From Homarus americanus (lineage: Eukaryota; Arthropoda; Malacostraca; Decapoda; Nephropidae): 64,000 bases of DNA. The position numbers and the translations under genes were made by a program. Under the pieces are notes generated by a model. The model was not told the origin of the DNA and made no database searches. It saw nothing but the letters and a program-made list of their open reading frames with translations. This document shows positions 1 to 12,172 of this stretch, piece after piece. The stretch is from assembly GCF_018991925.1 (NCBI RefSeq), contig NW_024725520.1, positions 147,501 through 211,500 of the forward strand, written 5' to 3'. How positions within the stretch are numbered: the first letter of the stretch is position 1; every line of letters begins with the position of its first letter.

Positions 1-112
1 CGCGGGGAGTATAATTGTGAAGCGGGATAGAGTAAATAAAAAAAAATCAAGAAAATACTTATAATCAAAAAAGAAAGTCGTTTTTTTTTAATATACCTGT
101 ACTTAAAATCAT

Positions 113-1321
113 GGTTAGTATATAGGACTAACCCGCCGGGCTGCATAGCGCCAATGCGGCCGTATCAACTACAATGCTATTGTACTATTCCAGACGATAC
201 TAAATGTTACGTAATACTTCCTTGAGATAAATGTATAGTATATATCAGGTGCCTGAAAGAGAGCTCAGGTTCTCAACTGGCTCAGCCATGTTAATATTGT
301 TATTATTATCCACTCTGTATCTGTATTTTTCTGGCTAAATAAACTTACAATTCAATTCGGAAATGCCTCAAAATTCACCATATCATAGTAAGTTCTTTCT
401 GTTAACATACATGGGAAGTTAGGTAGGTTTGTTTGGTTTGGTTGGTTAGGTCTGTTCTTCATAACCGCAAATGTTTAGTGTTTATTTTAAAAATATCCGT
501 TTTTTAACATATTTCCACAAACTACAACAGTGTCCACTATAATATAACAATTGTTACGAGCTTTTGTTCCCCAGCTGGACACCTTACCAGGAACCGAGCG
601 GTAACCGACCCCCACAGACTCGAACGTTGTTTACTTACATTTCACCTCATGTTTAGCATATTGCTCCTGCACTATTCAGTCTTGCTCAGGTATTCTACAT
701 CACTGTAGGAGACGAGAAGCAAACGCAATATTGGAATGCACAATATATTGACAAACACCAACAACCAGCAATAATCAAACATTAACAATCGCCACACTCA
801 TACAACAGTTCCGTAAATATAAACAATACCCTAACAATCATATTAATCCTACCACATAGAAAAGGAAAATAAATATTATAAACTTACATTCTAAGCCAGA
901 GTAACACAATTTGCGATCAACCACAACCGGCTCCGCCGACCACAGACCACCAGCTCCACCCCTCGTGCCGTCCTTGAGTGCTCTGCCTCTGCCCTCCTCT
1001 CTGGTGCACCGCTTCATTACAATTCCGTTCGAGATCTGAACAACACAGATACGGAGCTCCGGAGAGCCTAACCATGACCCCAAGCTATGGGCCATCCAAT
1101 GTAGCCCTGATCCATGACTGTGAGGTCCGGAACGTCGAGTCGGGAGATCGAGTAACGGGGGTGGAGCAGTGGTCGTGCAGCAGCCAAACACGAGTCGATG
1201 GTCAGGTACCAGTTGGGTCCTCAAGCACATTCTATATCAAGCTTCGTAATACAATGAAAATCCGTAGTTTTATAATTGTTTTCAATCAATTTCGCCCGCG
1301 GGTTAGTCCTATATAATTACC
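113..1321. mobile_element. Non-autonomous TIR DNA transposon, copy 1
   Basis: The two ends are inverted copies: the left end reads TATATAGGACTAACCCG and the right end is its reverse complement, CGGGTTAGTCCTATATA. The similarity runs out at GGTTAG (113) and TTACC (1321). The element is about 1.2 kb. A second copy lies inverted at 24464-25182, and the similarity stops at the same borders, which supports these ends. The open frames inside (838-1230 and 978-1316) overlap on opposite strands and match no transposase I recognise. The superfamily is unknown. A TA-type target is possible because the ends are TA-rich, but I could not separate a target-site duplication from the TIR. Confidence 0.7.
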
Positions 1322-1456
1322 AATATCATCAAAACAACAAGTACAGCAAAAATAAAGAAAATCAACAAAAAACTTCTGGTGGTAGCCGTTATCTACACCT
1401 TTACCTTTGTTAGTAGTTTCTGTGTTGATTCTAAAACGAATCTTTGCCGTTCCTTC

Positions 1457-1714
1457 TTATTGCCGACACGAAGCACCCGACTCTTGATATCCATCCTTTC
1501 GCATTCGGTTCTGTATTATTCGTATAAATAAACGCCTGTAGCACTTCACAGAGGTTGGCAGAATACCGTGAGCCTTAACAAAGTCAATGGCAATGGGTTC
1601 GTTTTCAAATACACGATGAATGTTTTGCCAAGCTGGGATTGAACACCAGTGGAGGGAAAAGTCGTCTTGCCACTCGCTATAAAGTTCGAGACTGGGCATG
1701 AGCAGGAGTATCAC
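1457..1714 (-). pseudogene. Possible Merlin/ISXO2-like transposase fragment
   Basis: The minus-strand frame contains AIDFVKAHGILPTSVKC followed by IIQNRMRKDGYQ. This resembles the N-terminal zinc-ribbon segment of ISXO2-like (Merlin) transposases, which have an F-L-x-x-H-G-I-L-P-x-S-x-x-C region and then a K-D-G-Y-Q strand. The expected second Cys pair is degraded and no DDE domain follows, so it would be a dead fragment. The family call rests on a short motif and is weak. Confidence 0.35.
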
Positions 1715-1934
1715 GTGACACCGAGAGCAACGCTGATTGGATAGACGTGGTAGTGACGTCTTTGCCTCCCCATCTCACCTGTGTCCGAACAAGCCAAACT
1801 ACCCAACCACCGCTTCACCACTCTGTATAACGGGGCAGCGACGCTGCGGTGACGTTATCGCCACCGCTCTGTGCGTTGCCTGTCTTATGTACTACAGCCT
1901 TAAAATTTGGTATACAGAAAAACTATCTAATTGA

Positions 1935-3924
1935 AAGATGGTATCCATTTACGAGCTTGATTAACTGTGGTTTGTAAGATTGGCTTCAATTTTGACTAGA
2001 ATTCACAATGTTGATATTATAATGTATTACTGTGTTTCGATAACTAATTACGCTAGTCCATCAACAGTAAAATGTCTTGATACAGAACTCGGTATTAAAC
2101 AAAGGAACTAGATTGGAGGAATAAGTGTGTCAAGGTAATGTACAATAATCTGTAGTGAAACAAAAATTGGTAAAAATATAAGATAAACTTTCAAAATATT
2201 AATATGAAATGGGAGAACAATTATCTTACAGTACAAAGAGCGACTAGTGTGTCATTACTCCTGAGTTCAGGTCTCGACTCCCTTAATACGCAGTGATTCT
2301 AGAAGTCTTAAATCAAGTTCATGAAACATTAAACATTGCTATTATTCCGGAATCCTTTATATTTTAATGATTATTTAATCCATGTACGTACACACGCTTT
2401 CTTCTTAAAGAGTTAGATGGTTCGCTCATCTGGCACGAAACAATCGCTTCACATTTAAAACAAATAATTCATAATTCATCCTAGAACAGGGAGTTATTGG
2501 CACAAATTTCTTTATTGCAAAGATCTTGTTCCCATACGATAATTTTAATCTCGAAACCAAGATTTATTTGAGGGTAAAGGAACTGTAATTCCCTTTACAG
2601 ACATTGTTATTCTGATACTACCTTGTCAGCGAAGTAGAAATTAAGAAGATATGTTCCTAGTTTCTATTAAATCTCATCGAATATTTCACAAGTTCATTAG
2701 GAGAGACAGTCTACTATGGGATCCCCTCTGTGCTGAATAACATTGTCTGCCGTTATCCAAGTGAAATGTTAAAAGTTGCGTTCCTGTAGTGAAGTGGTTA
2801 AGAAATATCTCAGTGTCAGTAACTCAGAAAAAGAGGACAACCATTGCTCACAGAACGTTTTGTCAATGTTTAATCTCGGCTCCACTGAAAACCGAAACCT
2901 TGGCTAAACACCTGTTGATTACAGTTCTTATTACCCAATAGGGACGGATTGTTATATATTCTGATGGAGTGCATTTGATTAAAGGCGTTAATTCTATTAC
3001 ATTTACGCCCACCTCTTAAACCTCTTTATCATATAGATCAACAGAATACTGAATATGTTAACAGGAATATGAATGTAGTACTGAACCATGCACATACAGT
3101 AGAGGCTGAGCCCCACTCCTACAATAGACACAGGAGGGAGCATCAAGGTCCAGAAACACCGGGACCGAGCTGTATTGTGACCCCTCAGTGACTCGAGGCT
3201 GGTGCACGAGGTCCTTAAGTCATGATTTATGGCTGCTACTTGTAATCTCCCACAATTAACACTAAGCAGACAAAGTGTTCTTAATGGATTCACTTCTACA
3301 TAAAAAAACTATACAAAGTTAGCAGTGAAAAGAGACACATGCAGGCACAGTGTCCTTAATGGTCGCACGTTTGTTTAAATCGTGGAAATATGAAGGGAAA
3401 AAATTAATGTGTAAAGAAGATAGCGTGCAGTCCTTTACTTTAAGTACAACCTCGAGGTCGTCCTTGTTATTTGGGTCCTCCACAGCCATGCAAACTAAAC
3501 CAGGAAGACGCCAGTAGTGAAATGTGCAATGGACAGAGAATGCGAAATTTTGCTTGTGTTAAAATTTGCCTTTGGTATTTTGTAAATGACATCGAAATTT
3601 GAGCTGTAAGTAAAGGAGGGTTAATGGCTGTCGCTCTTTATTACTTTACAAAGTCATCCAAGGCAGAGTAATTTTGTTAAGTAAACCAAAATAAAATCTT
3701 TCATCTGGTAAGGAATATCTTAAAACTGTTATAATTTCAATCAAAACGTGAATATTTGCTGTTTCAGAGACTGTCTCTTCTAGTTAATGTACAGTGTCTT
3801 AAGTGATTGTTGGTTCAAGGGAAAATCTTGCAAGCTCTATATTTTTGTTTGTCTACTTATTTATCTATTGTTTCTGTAACTAAACACTGTTGATGCAATA
3901 ACCAACAAGAAAAGAACAAAGAAA
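1935..3924. other. Intergenic, no gene seen
   Basis: I see no credible exon series, RNA gene or bounded transposon here. The minus-strand open frame at 3003-3293 has a hydrophobic C-terminal half but no recognisable domain, and I do not call it a gene. Confidence 0.5.
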
Positions 3925-4020
3925 AGAAGAATCAAGAGAACAAAGAAATAAACGAAGAAAAGAAGAAACAAGAGGACGAAGAAATAAACGAAGAAAAGAA
4001 GAAACAAGAGGACGAAGAAC
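3925..4020. repeat. 36-bp purine-rich tandem repeat
   Basis: About 2.7 units of a roughly 36-bp purine-only-leaning unit (GAAGAAACAAGAGGACGAAG...). It creates two overlapping minus-strand frames rich in Phe/Leu (3861-4140) that look like membrane proteins only because of base composition. Confidence 0.75.
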
Positions 4021-4359
4021 GCAATGAAATAGAAGTACAAGAAAACAAAGAACAACATATTTGAGAGGAAAATCAAATGTGCATGACACCTTGGCGAGCT
4101 TGAAGTTATCATCTCGTGATGTTAGTCCATAACTTTTCATCTCTTAAATAATTGTTTGGAATTATTTTATGTTGTATGTACATTCTTGAAAAAACAATTA
4201 CAGGCCAAAATAAGATATTACAATAACGAAAACATACGTAACAGGCAACAAAGAGTCGCGGTCGTGGAGTTTAATAAGAATCATTAGTTAATAGATCAGC
4301 AGTCAACGTGACCATGACACTAGCTCGCCAAATTATCTTGCTGAACAAACATAAGGGAA

Positions 4360-4545
4360 TACTTCTTCATACAGAGGGTGGCAGATTTATGGAACGTCTA
4401 CCAGCCTAACATGTGGAATCACAAACAGTACTGGGACTCAAAATAGCCTTCAACATCTCTATCAAGAACAACGGAGGGATCCTACACAGGACACTGGCCT
4501 CCTTCCCTCGGCATGGCCACCTCTAGTGGGTGTTCATTAGGTAAA
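4360..4545 (+). mobile_element. LINE 3' fragment (family C)
   Basis: The sequence from ATACAGAGGGTGGCAGATTT to GGTGTTCATTAGGTAAATAG reappears inverted at 45137-45265. Translated, it reads like the C-terminal tail of a non-LTR reverse transcriptase (GGRFMERLPA, then GLKIAFNISIKNNGGILHR) with a stop in between. It is a 5'-truncated, decayed copy. Confidence 0.55.
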
Positions 4546-4708
4546 TAGGGTAAATACTCTATAAGCTTGGAAAGAACGCACACCCTTTCTTGATACTACA
4601 AGTGTTACCCATGATGATGTGCCACTAAAAGATTCAAAGAAAACGATATGGATATCTGGCAAACCTTAGTATATAATTAACTCACTCTGGTGTGTGTTGT
4701 CACACCGT

Positions 4709-4709
4709 G

Positions 4710-4745
<36 letters not shown>

Positions 4746-4884
4746 TAATAATAATAATATAATAATAATATAATAATAATAATATAAAAATAATATAATA
4801 AAATAATAATAATAATAATATAATAATAATAATAATAATATAATAATAATAATAATAATATAATAATAATATAATAATAATAAT
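4709..4884. repeat. (TAA)n microsatellite, interrupted
   Basis: About 175 bp of TAA repeats with single-base interruptions (TATAA) that shift the phase several times. It abuts the fold-back element that begins at 4901. Confidence 0.95.
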
Positions 4885-4900
4885 GCAAAATTTTCGTTTC

Positions 4901-5221
4901 GGTCATCCAGCGATTTTTCGGATTTTAAGTTTTGGAATCGGTAGCTTAGACAATTCTAAGACACTTCTATGGCATTTCTTCCGCTCAAGATTACTCTGAG
5001 AAAATCGCAAAAACAAATTGGAAAATCTTTGTATTTTTCTAAGTAGTTAGAAATTAAAATTATGTTCTTCCGACGGTTTTTGATGTGTTATGAACGAATT
5101 TGACCTTCATTTCTAACGCTGAAAGTCATCGTGAGCGGAAAAAATTCTATAGAAAAAAAGTCTTACAGTTGTCTAAACTACTTATTCCAAAACCTAAAAT
5201 CCTTTAAATCGCTGGATGACC
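4901..5221. mobile_element. Fold-back MITE with long inverted repeats
   Basis: The left arm begins GGTCATCCAGCGATTTTTCG and the right arm ends CGCTGGATGACC. The reverse complement of the right half aligns with the left half for well over 80 bp, including TTTTGGAATNNGTAG, TTAGACAA and TTTTCCGCTC. There is no coding capacity. This is the structure expected of a fold-back or MITE-type element whose RNA would form a long hairpin. Confidence 0.75.
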
Positions 5222-7818
5222 TAAATGATGAAAATACCAACAATCCTTTGCTACTTCCAGCTGACAGATGAAGATGACATTTAATATAATTACACTAAGA
5301 ATGCATCCAAGGAAAGTTGAAATCGTGTAATTAGGGATCAAAGTAACACCAGCTTATAACAACTAATACTTACTGCATTTACAGCTAACAAGAGTACAGA
5401 CAATAATACTGTATGGGTCCTGTCTCCAGATCACAAACAACCGATACATCTTTTACAATTAAAATATTAACTCAAAACTTCTTTATACAGTCAAAGTACA
5501 TAATATTATATGATTACAAAATATGAGAAATACATAGAACCAATATAATTAACATCCAATGCAAAAAAATAAACTAATTATTACAAAGTACATTCACCTT
5601 TCATCTCTCTTCCCTTGCAAAGGAGTCTTGATACTAAATGAATATACAGCACACATCTTGATAATATTTAAGTACATAGACATATGTAACACTCCTCTTT
5701 ACTGTAAATCTTTCAATGGGTCACCGGCTAACCAAAACAGTCTCCTGGTGTCTTTCAAACTCTTCTAATGTGTCATTAACACTGTGAATGAGGAAGTTAG
5801 CAAGTGTTGGTCCTAAAAAAAAATATTTTAATTCAATTATAAAGCAACCATGACTCGGCGAACTTAAAAGTGCAACGCAAGAGCTTGGTACTTCGGCAAA
5901 TTATGTCAAGATTTTTTATTATTATTAAAACAGACAATTATAAAAATTAAATATTAAAGGATTACGACTTTTATTTTCATGAAAGAAGTGAACGAAATGC
6001 AACAATGAAAAAGGTCCTAAAACAGAAAATTAATGTTCAGTTTCAGATGTAACCTCGAGCGGTGATATTATTATTATGCCGAGGTATAGTTGTCTTAGTG
6101 TGTTTTGATTACTTTCTGCCCCAAACAACAGTTGTTTTGGCAACCTTAGTTAGATTTTCTTGTTTATATTGATGTATTACTCATGCAAGAATATTCTAGA
6201 ATGTATGGTATCATTTTTTTTATGATTTACTTATTGTAAGCCTAAATCATTCTAGAATTCTCCAGGCGTTCCTCGCGCCGACCTCCAGTGTCTGGACGTC
6301 GTTAGAATGCTCATTGCTCTAGGCGTATGACGAGACATATTTAAGTGGCAGTGAGCGGCTTTCAGTCAAGTCGACCATTTCTACCAGACTTCAGAGTGTA
6401 AGGTACCAGCCTCGTAGGACAACTCAAAATTGTTGTTCAAGTATTGTGGAATTGTTGGGATCAATATAAAGTGAAAAGACTAAGGAATTGTACGTACATT
6501 GATAGTGTGCTGACGACAGTCCTCTCAGTTTCTCATCTCCGTAGTGCTTTTAAATACGGTTTCTTGCATCACTCAACACCGTAGAAATTAATGACTTAAA
6601 GATTCAATACAATTACTGCACAAGGAGGTATCACAATTACTAAGCGCATTAAGTCATTAGCTGTTGATTCAAATACATTTATTCATGTATATAAATACAG
6701 GTTTAATTAGAAATTACAGGTACAGAACTTTCCAATACAGTATATAATAAAAGGCGAATGTTTTAATTCACCTCTTAGTGAAGCAGACAAAAATATAAAC
6801 TTTGATCAGCTATGTAACGTACTGTACTGTGTAACTACTGTAGAGCATAGCATCATACAGCAGCACACAGTTGTTTGGAACCAACAATAAGTTTCGAACT
6901 GCTGCACCATATGAGAATAAATCCACATGCATGCATTAGTAACACAAACATAAAACAATATTTTTTTATTTCTTTTCCTCTTTCTTACACTTTAAATCTG
7001 TGACCAAGAAAGTTCCCCACGAGGCTACTCATCGGTTTCAGATTTTCTCTAAAGACACTTAGGATTCTAAATGAAGATGTAAGAATATACTTACAGTAAC
7101 TGGTTGACGCACAAAATTAATGTAAAAAACTTACACTGAGCCTGTATCTTAACTCACTAAAAAGACAAAATTAGCATATATAATTTTTTACAAAAATATT
7201 TTCACGTTACTATTGTGCTCTAACTGACCCTACGATTAGTTGCATTCTTACATCTTGTTACGGGTAAAAGATGAATACTGTGTACATCGTATGCACTTTT
7301 GAAAAATTGGACCTTATATAACCGGTAATAAGGCCCAACTTTCATCTTAAGTGCCATCGTTTGTTACTGTTAAACTTACTGTATGGTTGAGAGTCAAATT
7401 AAAAAACTGCACTTCACAGTCCCAGCATTAGTAGGCGTTGAAATTTTATCTTTAACCCAAGTTAAATAATTACATGTAGAGAGTCTTTAGCATCATAACA
7501 AACAATTCAGGGTATCGCAATTATGATAAACTGTTATTAAATGATCTGCGATGTTGGGAAAAAGATGATTTCTTTTCCATTTTCTTTCTCGTTACATTCA
7601 CAAATATGGGAATAAAGACATACTTAGCGATGACAATGATCTGGTGGACAGATGCTGTGAGTGTTAAATTCAGCAGGAAATAAAGATAAAGACTTACACT
7701 GGTACAGAAATAATCTATATACAACTTGTAATAATTGGAAACAAAACCTATGGATGAAGATCAGTTTATGTAACGTTAAAACACGAACATATGATAAGTT
7801 ATAGTGGGAGGTAGTAGG
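5222..7818. other. Intergenic, 3' flank of the lipocalin gene
   Basis: No exon series is seen. The stretch at about 6425-6525 is repeated in inverted orientation at about 11600-11690. The remainder is low-complexity AT-rich sequence. The polyadenylation site of the lipocalin gene should fall in the right part, but I could not fix it. Confidence 0.5.
6425..6525 (+). repeat. Dispersed repeat, partner at 11600-11690
   Basis: GTTGTTCAAGTATTGTGGAA, then AAGTGAAAAGACTAAGGAAT and TAGTGTGCTGAC, match the reverse complement of 11600-11690 with a few changes. The partner has short inserts around TGAGCGATATAAAG. It may be part of an LTR (TATAAAG is present), but no element borders are visible. Confidence 0.6.
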
Positions 7819-8703
7819 TTAGTGTAGTAGCAGTAGGGTAAGTGTAGCCAGCAGGAGGGAGGTGGTGACTGTGGTGGTGACGGAGTTGTTCTGGACGGAG
7901 TCTTTCCCCAACCTTCGCTTCTTCTCACGTCCCATCGCCTCTACAAATTAGAAAGTAATTAACATGGAGTAAAATAAACTATTTATACTGTGTAAAATAT
8001 TATAAAACTACAGAACGAACTTCGACATCTGCAACAACATACTACGTTATTTGCCTTTCAAATGTACGTTATATATCATGGAAACATAAGAACGTCAAAA
8101 TCAGTTTCGACTTATTATCTACTGCATTCTCTAAAAAAAAATTATGTTTATTATTGGCAGGTCATCATATCAGTAGAACAATTATACTCACATTTGGTAA
8201 AAGTCACCAGAAACATTTATCTACAGTTTGAGAACAATGGCATGGTGTTTACTCTGGTCCGTTAACAATGCATATCCAGAAATATTCAATGCAGAAAACT
8301 CTCCTTCTACATTTCTTGGACGGTAGACAAACAGACTAAAACCTCTGAGAGCAAAAACAGTGCCTAAATCTCAAGCAGTTTCATCCTAACAGCTGCAGCC
8401 TCAGCACTGTACCTTTGTCGCTACTGGGGACTATATGAAGGCTGTCAAACGCCTCTAGCTCGGTCTGTGGGGACTGATCGTTCATGTCTTCTGGAATCTG
8501 TCGAGGAATGGTGTTATTGTTACTAAAAACGTTAAAGAGATAGAGGAAACAGTAACAAGTGAGAAGGTGAAACGAGTCATAAACAAGCTGAATAAAGTCA
8601 AGAGCTTCAAGAGTGAGTGGAAACGCTGTCAGGAAATGATAAGAGAAAGATACAAGACACAGGGAATGGTTCCAAATATTTTTTTATCATCATCATCATT
8701 ATA

Positions 8704-8749
<46 letters not shown>

Positions 8750-11700
8750 TAGCAGTCTCTCACCCCCTTCCTCGTCTTCAACGGTATATCATGGGAGCTC
8801 CCTGAAGGCGCTGGTGTCGAAACGGCAAAATTATGCTGGTTTTCCGTCACTAGAGTGGTAGTAGGTGGCCGAGATGATGTTGAGATGGCAATGGGTGTAC
8901 TGGCTGTTTGAATGATATTGGTAGCCGGCTGAGTGGTTGCTGGGGTGCTGCGGGGTGATTGGGTGGTGACTGGGGTGGTTACTGGAGTGGTTGCTAGGGT
9001 GGTTGTAGGTTGTTGGGTGGTTGAGAGAACTTTGGCCTCTCTTGGTAATTCAGAGCCCATGTTCCTCGCCATCAGGAACCTATTAGACTCCAACATCTGG
9101 TCGAGCTTCTCCATGTAGGGACAATTCTGACAGGGAATGTCTTATTTTATTGATAATTTCTATAAGTCTTGGAAAGAATGAGGTGACAGCTGAGAATATT
9201 AAACAAATGACTTTCTCTGCCATATAGATTCAATGCTTATAAATGTGCCATTGTCTTAGATCCCCTTATCTATTCTTAAGTAATGTCAAACAAAACTAAA
9301 TACAATAAAAAATTTATGATACTGTGAGGTCACGACACACTGAGAAAGGTCAAGATGGTATGAGATTACGACACACTGAGAATGGCCATGATGTGTGGTC
9401 ACGACACACTGAGAAAGGTCAAGATGGTATGAGATTACGACACACTGAGAAGGGTCATGATGATGTGAGGTCACGACAAACTGAGAATGGTCATGATGTG
9501 TGGTCACGACACACTGAGAAAGGTCAAGATGGTATGAGATCACGACACACTGAGAAGGGTCATGATGATGTGAGGTCACGACAAACTGAGAAAAATTGCG
9601 TCTCAGGTTGTGTAGAGGACTGCTCACCTGCTCCTGTGTGGTCTGTTTCATCTTGGTGTGGTCGACGCCAATGGAGGTGAAGTAATCGTAACACTTCATT
9701 CCGTCATTCGCCGACAAACTCGGCTTCCGACCTAACAACCACATGAATTCAGCTCGAAATCCAAAGTACTCCAGGCAAGAGTACACGCAGGAATAGTTGA
9801 TGTAGTCTGTAGTGACAACCTAGAAGAGACGAATGAAAGGCAACATGAAAGAAAACTATCAGTGTGTTGTATCTCATCTGAACATACAGGTATTCTATCC
9901 CACGTTCATTATATCACTGACGACATATTTCATATATGCTTTAAAAAGTCGCAATTGATTACAGAATTATTATCACAGAGGAAACGCATTAGTTTGTTGC
10001 TCTAATCGCAGTCTGGTCCCTCTCTAGAAATTATTTTCAATTCTTGGTAAAAGTGCGAAGTGTTGCACAGCAGCTGAGAATGATATTTCACAAGAATTAG
10101 TTAATTAGGGTCATGAAACAATACTTGACAAACGGAGGTATGTGGAAAAGAACGTTATCTAAAAAAATATACTTCCTGACAGGAGAGAATATCTGCAAAA
10201 GGATGGAATTTACTACTGTACTTTTTAGTTTAGGAAAAACTGGGAAAAGAATCGGATCTAATCAATACACTTCTAGGTAAGAGAAAGAACCTGACGAGTG
10301 ACACAAAACCTTATAAAATACTCGTACACTTCGCGCTCAGGAAAAATACATGGCGAGAGACTTAAGTTTTCATGAAATATAATTCCTAGCAGGGAAGGGA
10401 ACTTAGAAAAGGAGAGAATTAGTCAACGAAATTCCTAGGCAACGGACAGTGCCTAGAAAAAGAAAACGAATCGACATAGAGGGAGACATAGTTAAAATAA
10501 CAAGGTGACGGGGGGGATTGAAATTTAAAAAACATTAATGGATAGATCTTGTAAATGACACTACGTAGTAAGGAAGAGAATTTGGTGACGGAAATAACTT
10601 GGTAAGGGGTAGTAAAGGAGAGTACCTCTTAAGAGAAACGTGCCAGTAAAGGAGACTACTTTCTGGGGAAGACTACCTGGTAGGGAGACTCGGGCATGCC
10701 GTCGACGATGACCCTCATGTGGGCTAGGTTGGGGGCACTCGGGAGCTCGTCCGCCGGCAGTAACATCATATCCTGCTTCACCTCCCTTCCCTCGTCCGTC
10801 AATCCCCCCGTCTGCACTTTCAGGTAATTTCCTGTGTCGGATAGGTAAATAAGTTCTGAAAATTTTTAGTCAATACTTTTCTTGCTTTATAACCTTGTTA
10901 TCTTCAAGGGTATCTGAACGAACGTACCACAGCGTATGGTTATGTTGAGTCATTACATTTCATGATTGTTAGTATTCAATAATCTGCTGATGACAGGACG
11001 TACAAAGTGTTTGTGAGATTTAATGCAAGTAAAATTAAACACTACATTATGCTGTATCTAGGTTTTGTGAAGTAGAGAATGACCTCATGCTGAGGACCAA
11101 GCCAAGTTGCACGTCCATATGTAGCAGTCGAAGATATGACTTTTATATTATAATTACTCTCAACTTTGTGACAAGACTAGAGATAATGTCAAAAGCCTTC
11201 ATAGTAAATGTTTTTGACTTTTATCTTCGGTGCAGATAACGAGTTTTCTTTCGACATGAAATGTGCAAGTAGACGCAGTGTTACATAGTGTTACGTACCC
11301 CTTTCACCGCTTATCAGCTTCCACCGCTGGTTACCAAAGGCCAGGTCGTATATACAGAAGCAGTTGATATAATTATCACCAAGTGTCGTCGAATTACCAC
11401 TAGCTGTCCCGCCAGTTTCCGTTAATTTCCCGACGAACGGTATCAGTGTACAGGCAAAACAACAGACAGGTACATTTCAGCCAGGTCACAGAAACACACC
11501 TGTGCACTGTGGTCTTCTTTAATAATCGCTAAATCTTCACAACAAACTCTTTCACAGAGTAGTCCTCACAACTAGACTTCTCACTTCGATTATATACAGT
11601 CAGCACACTGCCAGTGTACAATTCCTTAGTCTTTTCACTTTATATCGCTCACAACAATTCCACAATACTTGAACAACATTTATCTTTAGCTGTCACTAAA

Positions 11701-12128
11701 CCTGCTATGCACTTTCGCAAAATTCTTTTTAAAACGCCCTAGAGCTGGTGGCCAATAGATAATGTAAATTCCGACTCACTATGTTTACAAAAATGAACGA
11801 ATTCTCTAAGGTTTGGGCGATTCCTATAGAGCAGGTTATACTTGATACACTGTTTCTTAACTTTGATTGCTTGAGATTACTAATGTAAACTAACACTTAA
11901 TTGACGTTGGTTATAAACTCTGATCGGCATTTGAATCCGAAACCAGAAGGACTCGCATGTTAATATCTACACTAGACAATCAGATTTTATATTTAACATT
12001 CCTCAAACTTCTTTTCGACGATCATATAGTATCATCGGATGTTAGCAAATAAGTTTCCTTGTCATCAATAGTGGATTAATATCTAGGACACAAATTTGTG
12101 ACTTTTACTAATGATCGCAGGTCGGGCT

Positions 12129-12172
<44 letters not shown>

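Noticed and set aside
838..1316. Two overlapping frames of 112 and 130 codons at the window start
   Set aside because: Opposite strands of the TIR transposon, no domain, no splice context.
3861..4140. Membrane-protein-like Phe/Leu-rich frames
   Set aside because: They come from a purine-rich 36-bp tandem repeat read on the minus strand.
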